Both the position numbers and the translations under genes were made by a program. From assembly GCA_020849825.1 (NCBI GenBank), contig JADZFP010000390.1, forward strand, positions 1 through 5,697: a stretch of 5,697 nt of DNA. Reading direction: 5' to 3'. A model generated the notes under the pieces. It ran no database searches and was not told the DNA's origin. It saw nothing but the letters and a program-made list of their open reading frames with translations. Shown one piece after another: positions 1 through 5,697 of the stretch; the first letter of the stretch is position 1, and each line of letters starts with the position of its first letter. The DNA comes from Saprospiraceae bacterium. Lineage in GTDB: Bacteria; Bacteroidota; Bacteroidia; Chitinophagales; Saprospiraceae.

Positions 1-1799
<1,799 letters not shown>

Positions 1800-1835
1800 T
1801 GTTGATGATGATAAAGGTTGATAAAAAAGGTTTAT

Positions 1836-1932
1836 AAGGTTGATGGAAAAAGTTGATAAGGTTGATAAGGTTGATAAGATTCATAGGGTTTATTGGGGTC
1901 TATAAACCTTATCAACTTTTTCCATCAACCTT
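1836..1932. repeat. Perfect 28-bp inverted repeat with 41-nt loop upstream of glmS
   Basis: The left arm at 1836-1863 and the right arm at 1905-1932 are exact reverse complements over 28 nt; the intervening loop is 1864-1904. Pairing stops at mismatches on both sides (1835/1933 and 1864/1904). In the minus-strand transcript the structure begins 17 nt after the DUF4270 stop codon and ends 36 nt before the glmS start. On that strand the stem is followed by ATAAACC and then a run of six T (1828-1823). It could therefore end the upstream transcript or sit in the glmS leader. The stem is A/T-rich and the T-run is seven bases away, so it is not a textbook intrinsic terminator. The tandem copies in the arm and loop allow shifted pairing registers. 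Confidence 0.9.
1852..1878 (+). repeat. Three perfect tandem copies of the 9-mer GTTGATAAG
   Basis: Exact copies start at 1852, 1861 and 1870 with no spacer. The first copy and the first three bases of the second lie in the left arm of the 28-bp inverted repeat; the rest forms part of its loop. The two-unit string GGTTGATAAGGTTGATAA at 1860-1877 recurs exactly at 3317-3334 in the other spacer, an 18-nt direct repeat on either side of the DUF4270 gene. Confidence 0.9.
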
Positions 1933-1949
1933 TTCCATCAACCCTGATT

Positions 1950-3287
1950 TCATTTAATTCTTGTGTATTTCAATTCCAGTTTGGCCGGATAGCTTGTGCT
2001 GCCGGGGCCATGCAGAATGGTTCGCATGGCGGAGCCGCGCTGGGGGTAAACGTTGATGTAAAAGGTCCGGTTTTTGACGTCGCCGCTGGTGTCGTCGACC
2101 ATATCCTGAAAACGCTGGGTGGCCGTGAGCCGGTATCGGTTGACGGCGGTATTGTTCAGGATTTCGATTTCCGGCGTACCGCCGAATGCTGCGAAGCCGC
2201 CCGAAAGTGTGATGCCGAGGGAGAAAAGTACGTCGCTGGTCAGTACAAATGTCGTATCGCCGCGCGATTCGGTGCTGACCAACTGGTCGGCCGGGAGCAG
2301 GGCGCCGGGGTCGTTGTTGGGGTTGGCGACGGAGAAAACCAGTTCGGCTTTGTTGACCGCGATGTCTTCGAAGCGGTCGGCATAGGGCACTTCTACTTTC
2401 AGTTTGAGGCCGCCCATGCCTTGCAGGTAGAGGTAGTCCGGGTTGAGTTGGTTGATTTGTTGTCCGGCCGGGGCGCCGTTGTAATCATGCTGGAATTGCA
2501 TGAATTTATTGGCGGCGAAGAAGTAATCGAAACTCAGGTGGTTGGTATCGCGGGTGTAGTGCAGCCGGATGCGGCTGAGGCTGTTGTTGAGGTCGAAGGC
2601 CAGCATGACGCCGGGTTGCGAAGGCGAGGAGACGCTGATTTTCAGGCCGTTCAATTCATCCCAGAACAAGGTGTCGTTGCTGAGTTTCAGGCTGTCCATG
2701 CCCATCAGCATTTGGCCGAAAGCCTGGTTGAGCGGCACTTTGATGTAAGTATACTTGGTTGCGTCGGAAGTTGTATCGAATGGGTTGTTGACCAGAGTGG
2801 TGGGGCGGGGCAGGAAGTCGAGCGAGCCGAGTTCTTCGGCGGCGGCGAGCGATTCGTTGGAGTAATAGTCTTCATCCCAGCGCAGCTGATCGCTCAGGCG
2901 GTAGATCCGCAGATTGACCGGCTGACTGGTATCGCCGTAAATACCCGGCGCATCGTAGCGCAGGATAAGTTCGACGGAGTCGAGTACATCGGTGGCTTTA
3001 AAGCCCGGATTGAGGTTGTCGAGTTGCAGCAGGGAATAAATATCGGAGCGCGAGACACCGAAGCTGGGGTCGTTGAGTTGACCGCAGAGGAAATAATCGG
3101 CGGTAAAGGAACGGTCGGAGGTAAGGATGCTGTCTTCCCGAATGACGGTATAATTGACAGTCAAGGTGTCCGTAAATGCATAATCGGCCAGTTGGTCGTC
3201 GAGCAGGTCGGCGCCAAACGGCGAAGGTTTGTTGCAGGCAGCAAGGAGCGCGGCGCCAAGGAGGCCGGCTGTGAAAATTCTGAGCAT
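1950..3287 (-). CDS. DUF4270 family lipoprotein, function unknown
   Basis: This is a 445-residue predicted lipoprotein. Residues 1-17 form a signal peptide (MLRIF, then a hydrophobic stretch TAGLLGAALLAA) ending in lipobox L15-A16-A17-C18, so the mature protein should start at a lipidated Cys18 and be envelope-anchored. No obvious acidic surface-export signal follows the cysteine (CNKPSPFG). Features I associate with DUF4270 are FTDTLTV (38-44), LNDPSFG (71-77), LDSVELIL (102-109), VNLRIYRL (124-131) and YYSN (141-144), ending in a beta-like tail LELKYTRIK. The rest is rich in alternating polar/hydrophobic segments, suggesting a beta-sandwich fold. The reading frame is open upstream to an ATG at 3392, but that would add 35 residues read from repeats (INLINPFNLIN) in front of the signal peptide, so I start at 3287. 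The gene lies between the GT5-like gene and glmS, with repeat-filled gaps on both sides. The biochemical role is unknown. Confidence 0.88.
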   Translation of the reverse strand: MLRIFTAGLLGAALLAACNKPSPFGADLLDDQLADYAFTDTLTVNYTVIREDSILTSDRSFTADYFLCGQLNDPSFGVSRSDIYSLLQLDNLNPGFKATDVLDSVELILRYDAPGIYGDTSQPVNLRIYRLSDQLRWDEDYYSNESLAAAEELGSLDFLPRPTTLVNNPFDTTSDATKYTYIKVPLNQAFGQMLMGMDSLKLSNDTLFWDELNGLKISVSSPSQPGVMLAFDLNNSLSRIRLHYTRDTNHLSFDYFFAANKFMQFQHDYNGAPAGQQINQLNPDYLYLQGMGGLKLKVEVPYADRFEDIAVNKAELVFSVANPNNDPGALLPADQLVSTESRGDTTFVLTSDVLFSLGITLSGGFAAFGGTPEIEILNNTAVNRYRLTATQRFQDMVDDTSGDVKNRTFYINVYPQRGSAMRTILHGPGSTSYPAKLELKYTRIK

Positions 3288-3299
3288 GATGGTGGCAAA

Positions 3300-3404
3300 G
3301 TTTATGAGGTTGAAAGGGTTGATAAGGTTGATAAAGGAAAATAAACCGAGAGCACCCGCCCTCCTTTTATCAACCTTATAAACCCTTATCAACCTTATAA
3401 ACCC
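3300..3404. repeat. Second repeat-filled spacer with imperfect inverted repeat, upstream of the DUF4270 gene
   Basis: The 124-bp gap between the GT5-like stop and the lipoprotein start uses the same 9-mers as the spacer before glmS. Arm 3316-3335 is the reverse complement of 3366-3385 over 20 nt with one mismatch; GG at 3336-3337 can add two pairs with CC at 3363-3364 across a bulged T. Outside this, 3300-3315 pairs imperfectly with about 3386-3403, giving a long interrupted stem with a roughly 25-nt, GC-richer loop (3338-3362). In the minus-strand RNA the structure starts about 8 nt after the GT5-like stop and ends about 12 nt before the lipoprotein ATG, so it could affect termination, RNA stability or translation of the downstream gene. 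Confidence 0.82.
3367..3404. repeat. Perfect 19-nt tandem duplication TTATCAACCTTATAAACCC
   Basis: Two exact, abutting copies occupy 3367-3385 and 3386-3404. Each is a TTATCAACC 9-mer followed by a TTATAAACC 9-mer and one extra C. A partial third unit (CTTATAA) continues to 3411, directly before the stop codon of the GT5-like gene at 3412-3414. The copies form the right arm of the spacer hairpin. Confidence 0.92.
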
Positions 3405-3411
3405 CTTATAA

Positions 3412-4233
3412 TCACTGGGATACTTCCGCTTCGGTGAGGGTACGGAAAAATTCCAGGTAAGCCTGCAGCATTTCGTCCTCGTTTTTGAAGGGGAGCACCG
3501 GTTTGTCCTGTGCTATGGACAGGTAATCAACGTTTGGCTCGATCTCCGCGCTGCCTACGATGAGTGCATCGGCAAAAGCGGCGGCGCCTTTGTGCATCGA
3601 AAGCCCGTCGCCGTCGCGGAAGGGTTCGAGATCGCCCAGCGACAAATTATTGATGGCTGCTTTTTGGAAAAAGCGCTCGGCGCCGAGGCGCTCGTGCGGG
3701 GTGTTGTACACGTTGTACACCACCTGTGATTGGGAGAACAACGGCTCCGTTTTGTATGCTGTTTTCAGGTAGAAGGGGATCAGGCTTGTCATCCAGCCGT
3801 GGCACATGACGACATCGGGCGACCAGCCGAATTTTTTTACGGTTTCGATCGCGCCTTTGCAGAAGAACACGGCGCGGTCCACGTTGTCGTCGAAAGCGGA
3901 GCCGTCGGAATCTTCAAACACGAATTTGCGTTTGAAAAAATCTTCATTATCCAGAAAATAGACCTGGAGCCGGGAGTTGGGCAAAGAGGCGACTTTGATG
4001 ATCAGCGGGTAATCGTCGTCGTCGACAATAATATTCATCCCGGAGAGTCGCACAACTTCGTGCAGGCGGTGGCGGCGTTCGTTCACGGTGCCGTAACGGG
4101 GCATCAAAATCCGCAATTCGTACCCGCTATCCTGAAAAAATTTTGGGAGTTTCGCCACCAGAGCAGAAATATCGTTGCCTTCGGTATAGGGCTCCATCTC
4201 CTGGGTGACGATAAGCAAGCGCTTCTTTTCCAT
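3412..4233 (-). CDS. Short GT5 glycogen/starch-synthase-like protein (N-terminal domain only), probably not catalytic
   Basis: 273 residues resemble the N-terminal Rossmann domain of GlgA-type (GT5) glycogen synthases, which run to about 480 residues. The C-terminal domain that binds the sugar nucleotide is absent, yet the ORF has a natural start and stop, and from memory short forms of this size are usual in Bacteroidota. Visible landmarks: RLLIVTQEMEPY (5-16), RILMPRYG (41-48), NERRHRLHEVVRLSGMN (51-67), VCHGW-like MCHGW (143-147), VVYNVYN (171-177) and KGAAAFADALIVGSAE (215-230). Aligned by eye to E. coli GlgA, the KTGG donor motif reads EGND (18-21), D21 reads A24, HDWH reads HGWM (145-148) and H161 reads Y176. 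These changes, with the missing domain, argue against glucan synthesis. Automated pipelines would call it glycogen synthase (glgA). It is the first gene after the promoter at 4313-4320; its leader ends in AGAAATAA, without a Shine-Dalgarno. Its true role is unknown. Confidence 0.85.
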   Translation of the reverse strand: MEKKRLLIVTQEMEPYTEGNDISALVAKLPKFFQDSGYELRILMPRYGTVNERRHRLHEVVRLSGMNIIVDDDDYPLIIKVASLPNSRLQVYFLDNEDFFKRKFVFEDSDGSAFDDNVDRAVFFCKGAIETVKKFGWSPDVVMCHGWMTSLIPFYLKTAYKTEPLFSQSQVVYNVYNTPHERLGAERFFQKAAINNLSLGDLEPFRDGDGLSMHKGAAAFADALIVGSAEIEPNVDYLSIAQDKPVLPFKNEDEMLQAYLEFFRTLTEAEVSQ

Positions 4234-4286
4234 TTATTTCTGAACCAGACTTAAGAGTGATCAATCCCGTCAAGGGGACCTTGCAA

Positions 4287-4311
4287 AACCGTTTGTTTTA
4301 CAAAATCGGTT
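4287..4311. repeat. Small inverted repeat near the predicted transcript start of the GT5-like gene
   Basis: AACCGTTTGT (4287-4296) pairs with ACAAA (4300-4304) and CGGTT (4307-4311), giving a 10-bp stem with a 2-nt bulge and a TTT loop. It adjoins the downstream edge of the -7 box, so it lies across or just after the expected start point. It could be an operator or a 5' mRNA hairpin. It may also be chance, as the sequence is A/T-rich. Confidence 0.4.
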
Positions 4312-4312
4312 G

Positions 4313-4320
4313 CAAAAGTA
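4313..4320 (-). promoter_or_regulatory. Bacteroidota-type -7 promoter box for the GT5-like/DUF4270/glmS group
   Basis: On the minus strand the sequence reads TATACTTTTGCAACC, containing TACTTTTG, an exact match to the Bacteroidota -7 consensus TAnnTTTG, followed by the commonly seen CA. Transcription would start near 4306, giving a leader of about 70 nt before the ATG at 4233. No clear TTTG -33 box lies at the usual spacing; that region is an A/T tract and CGGC. It is the only good match I found in the gaps of this window, so it may drive all three downstream genes. Confidence 0.6.
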
Positions 4321-4321
4321 T

Positions 4322-4377
4322 AAAAAAAAGCCGGTTTCTTCGTGTGCCTGTCGAAGCGGAAAAATTTTAGGGCCGGC
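4322..4377 (-). terminator. Possible intrinsic terminator of the pnp-folA unit
   Basis: In the minus-strand RNA, GCCGG (4377-4373) can pair with CCGGC (4334-4330). A nested CTTCG/CGAAG hairpin (4356-4352 with 4342-4338, 9-nt loop) lies inside, and a run of eight T (4329-4322) follows. The helix is split by unpaired stretches, so strength is uncertain. The T-run abuts the promoter box of the next gene, which would make terminator and promoter overlap in one compact site. Confidence 0.35.
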
Positions 4378-4401
4378 GCAGCCTTGTTATTTTATTGAAA
4401 A

Positions 4402-4917
4402 TCAAATTTTTGTGTACAGGTCGTCGGGCTTTCGCTCCAGAATGCGGAAGGTATAAGCGTATTCATTCTTCTCGTCGGGGGCGTGGGCTTCCCGCCAGTT
4501 TTCCTGCCATACTTCGGGGTCGAGCGCCGGGAAAAACGTGTCTCCTTCCACATTCGCATCCACCTCGGTGAGGTATACCCGATCCCAAAATTCCATGCTT
4601 TGCTGGTAAATTTCACCGCCGCCGATGATGAACGCTTCGGTTTCGCCGGCTTCGTAGGCCAGTTCCAGCGCCTCCCGGATCGAATGCGCTACCAGCACAC
4701 CCTCGGCCGTAAAAAACGGGTCGCGGGTGATCACCACATTGGTGCGTTTGGGCAATGGCCGGCCGATGCTTCGAAACGAATTGCGCCCCATGAGGACGTA
4801 GTGGCCCAGCGTGGTGCGTTTGAACCAAGCCAGGTCGGCCGGCAAATACCAGGGTATCTGGTTGCCTTGACCGATGACATTGTGGTGGGCGACGGCGACG
4901 ATAGCGGAAACAAGCAT
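4402..4917 (-). CDS. folA: Dihydrofolate reductase
   Basis: This cytoplasmic enzyme reduces dihydrofolate to tetrahydrofolate with NADPH, supplying one-carbon carriers for thymidylate, purine and methionine synthesis; it is the trimethoprim target. At 171 residues it is of usual bacterial length and single-domain. By eye against E. coli: VIGQGNQIPWYLP (14-26) is the Met20-loop region with Ile21 in place of Met20; the catalytic acid is D28 in LPADLAWFKR (25-34), matching E. coli D27, with F32 as folate contact; VLMGRNSFRSIGRPLP (41-56) gives the NADPH-binding segment; R58 matches E. coli R57; IIGGGEIY (97-104) is the glycine-rich cofactor loop; LTEVDANVEGDTFFP (116-130) includes T117. All key residues are present, so it should be active. 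The start at 4917 gives the canonical N-terminus MLVSAIVAVA. It follows the phosphorylase gene by 30 bp with no promoter seen between, so they are probably one transcript. Confidence 0.96.
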   Translation of the reverse strand: MLVSAIVAVAHHNVIGQGNQIPWYLPADLAWFKRTTLGHYVLMGRNSFRSIGRPLPKRTNVVITRDPFFTAEGVLVAHSIREALELAYEAGETEAFIIGGGEIYQQSMEFWDRVYLTEVDANVEGDTFFPALDPEVWQENWREAHAPDEKNEYAYTFRILERKPDDLYTKI

Positions 4918-4923
4918 CGGTGG

Positions 4924-4946
4924 AAATGATGAGTGATAAATGATGA
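4924..4946 (+). repeat. Direct repeat AAATGATGA in the pnp-folA spacer
   Basis: AAATGATGA occurs at 4924-4932 and 4938-4946, 14 nt apart, with GTGAT between. Together they nearly fill the 30-bp spacer between the phosphorylase stop and the folA start. This is a different unit from the GTTGATAAG family, though similarly short and A/T-rich. It may be a chance product of a low-complexity spacer. Confidence 0.5.
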
Positions 4947-4947
4947 A

Positions 4948-5697
4948 TTAATCTTCCTGATTGAGGAGTTTTTGGATGATGAGGCGCATGCCCGGTTCGG
5001 CGCCGGAAGCAGCGGCGATCACGTCTTCCACCGAGGTTTCGCGGATGGCCGAGGGCGGATAGGCCATATTGGCTACCACGGAGATCATCAGCACGGGCAA
5101 ATCCATGTGCCGGGCTACCAGCACTTCGGGCACCGACGACATGCCGGTACAGTCGCTACCGAGGCGGTGCAGCATTTCATATTCGGCGGGTGTTTCGAGG
5201 TTGGGGCCCTGCAGGGCGGAATACACGCCTTCGCGAGCGCGGATGTTGTGCCGGTGGGCGATAGCCAGGGCGCGGGCGCGCAGTTCGGTGTCGTAAGTAT
5301 GCAGCATGTCGGGGAAACGCGGCCCCAGGCGCTCGTCGTTGGCGCCGCGCAGCGGGTGCTCGGGCAGCAGGTTGATGTGGTCGCGCACGATCACAAGGTC
5401 GCCGGCGCGCAGGTGCGGATTGACGCCACCAGAGGCATTGGTGAGGATCAGGCGCTCTATGCCGAGGTATTTGAGCACCCTGATCGGAAAAGTGACCTGT
5501 TGCATCGTCCAGCCCTCATAATAGTGAAAGCGGCCGGCCATGACTACCACGGGGTGGGCGCCCAGATGCCCGAACACCAGTTTGCCCTTGTGGCTCTCCA
5601 CGGTGCTGCGGGCAAAGTGCGGGATGCCGGTATAGGGCACTTCGGCCGCCACCTCGATGTCGTCGGTCAGGTTGCCCAGTCCGGTGCCGAGCACTAT
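4948..5697 (-). CDS. punA: Purine nucleoside phosphorylase, trimeric (type I) family, 5' end cut by window edge
   Basis: This enzyme splits purine (2'-deoxy)ribonucleosides with phosphate to free base and (deoxy)ribose-1-phosphate in cytoplasmic purine salvage. 249 codons are visible; the frame is open to the edge. The visible sequence begins in the phosphate loop (IVLGTGLGNL), so about 25-30 N-terminal residues are missing; the GTG at 5694 is an internal valine, not the start. Counting from that valine: T4 replaces human S33, and GRFHYYEG (54-61) carries the R84, H86 and Y88 equivalents. TNASGGVN (85-92) follows; GPNLETPAEYE (163-173) holds E167 (human E201), GMSSVPE (184-190) holds M185 (M219), and VVAN (206-209) holds N209 (N243). 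The conserved Glu/Asn pair suggests a preference for 6-oxopurines (inosine, guanosine). T242 and K244 of the human enzyme read Ala and Met. It lies 30 bp upstream of folA, probably co-transcribed. Confidence 0.95.
   Translation of the reverse strand: MVLGTGLGNLTDDIEVAAEVPYTGIPHFARSTVESHKGKLVFGHLGAHPVVVMAGRFHYYEGWTMQQVTFPIRVLKYLGIERLILTNASGGVNPHLRAGDLVIVRDHINLLPEHPLRGANDERLGPRFPDMLHTYDTELRARALAIAHRHNIRAREGVYSALQGPNLETPAEYEMLHRLGSDCTGMSSVPEVLVARHMDLPVLMISVVANMAYPPSAIRETSVEDVIAAASGAEPGMRLIIQKLLNQED

Larger units (their letters stand above)
1801..1943. repeat. Repeat-filled spacer between the DUF4270 gene and glmS, built of 9-mers GTTGATAAG/GTTTATAAG on both strands
   Basis: Nearly the whole 150-bp gap is made of variants of one 9-mer. 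On the plus strand: GTTGATGAT at 1801, GTTGATAAA at 1817, GTTTATAAG at 1830, GTTGATGGA at 1839, then three exact abutting copies of GTTGATAAG at 1852, 1861 and 1870. Reverse-complement units (TATAAACC, TTATCAAC, CCATCAACC) fill 1901-1943. The two halves face each other, so the spacer can fold on itself. The 9-nt period has no stop in several frames, so translation gives spurious INLINLIN-type peptides. The spacer is transcribed, if at all, as the 3' flank of the DUF4270 gene and the 5' leader of glmS. No standard promoter box was found in it. Confidence 0.85.
4234..4401. other. 168-bp gap between folA and the GT5-like gene: terminator-promoter region
   Basis: This is the longest spacer and the only one without the 9-mer repeat family. 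Reading in the direction of transcription, it holds a GC-rich stretch after folA, the possible terminator with its T-run, the -7 promoter box, a small inverted repeat, and an unremarkable leader of about 50 nt. I see no ORF or structured RNA of a known class in it. Confidence 0.6.

Noticed and set aside
1801..1943. TTATCAACC units as DnaA boxes and a possible replication origin
   Set aside because: The unit matches the usual TTATCCACA at seven of nine positions, but copies abut without gaps, the same family sits in a second spacer, and there is no dnaA/dnaN neighbour. Worth only a check against the genome's GC-skew minimum.
1800..1949. glmS ribozyme or riboswitch in the glmS leader
   Set aside because: The glmS ribozyme is known from Firmicutes and relatives; this spacer is simple repeat with no recognisable ribozyme core.
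3288..3299. AAACTTTG (minus strand, 3304-3297) as a promoter box for the DUF4270 gene
   Set aside because: It misses the first T of TAnnTTTG and lies about 10 nt from the ATG, leaving almost no leader.
1893..3344. 483-codon plus-strand ORF opposite the DUF4270 gene
   Set aside because: It begins and ends in the 9-mer repeats (INLINFF near the start, YEVERVDKVDKGK at the end) and shows no signal peptide or recognisable motif; the minus strand has a lipoprotein signal peptide and family motifs.
3300..3404. CRISPR-like array
   Set aside because: Units are 9 and 19 nt, abut directly, and have no unique spacers; no cas gene is present.
3730..4254. 174-codon plus-strand ORF opposite the GT5-like gene
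   Set aside because: Antisense shadow; the minus-strand protein matches a known family throughout.
4483..4929. 148-codon plus-strand ORF opposite folA
   Set aside because: Antisense of an intact dihydrofolate reductase with all key residues.

Overview
The window looks like a chromosomal segment of a moderately GC-rich member of the Bacteroidota, plausibly in or near the Saprospirales/Lewinella group. Three things support this. A DUF4270 lipoprotein, a family known from Bacteroidota, lies between a short glycogen-synthase-like gene and glmS; from memory this order is recurrent in the phylum. A promoter box of the Bacteroidota type (TAnnTTTG) is present. The starts show no convincing Shine-Dalgarno sequences and have A/T-rich leaders instead. 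The genus is a guess; the phylum is well supported.

All five genes lie on the minus strand, so transcription runs from high to low coordinates: purine nucleoside phosphorylase (5' end outside the window), folA (dihydrofolate reductase), a GT5 N-domain protein usually called glycogen/starch synthase, a DUF4270 lipoprotein, and glmS (about 14 C-terminal residues outside the window). The first two are 30 bp apart and look co-transcribed. A 168-bp gap (4234-4401) then holds a possible folA terminator and a good promoter for the second group. In that group the genes are separated by 124 and 150 bp, largely filled by short repeats.

The first pair serves nucleotide metabolism: purine salvage, and the tetrahydrofolate supply that purine and thymidylate synthesis need. 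In the second group only glmS has a clear biochemical role, making glucosamine-6-phosphate for peptidoglycan and lipid A. The GT5-like protein lacks its donor-binding domain and key catalytic residues, so it is probably not a working glycogen synthase. The lipoprotein's role is unknown.

The most unusual content is non-coding. Both spacers flanking the DUF4270 gene are built from the same A/T-rich 9-mers (GGTTGATAA and GGTTTATAA) on both strands. They form a perfect 28-bp inverted repeat with a 41-nt loop upstream of glmS, and an imperfect stem with a perfect 19-nt tandem duplication upstream of the lipoprotein gene. No CRISPR array, tRNA, rRNA, transposase or phage gene was seen.
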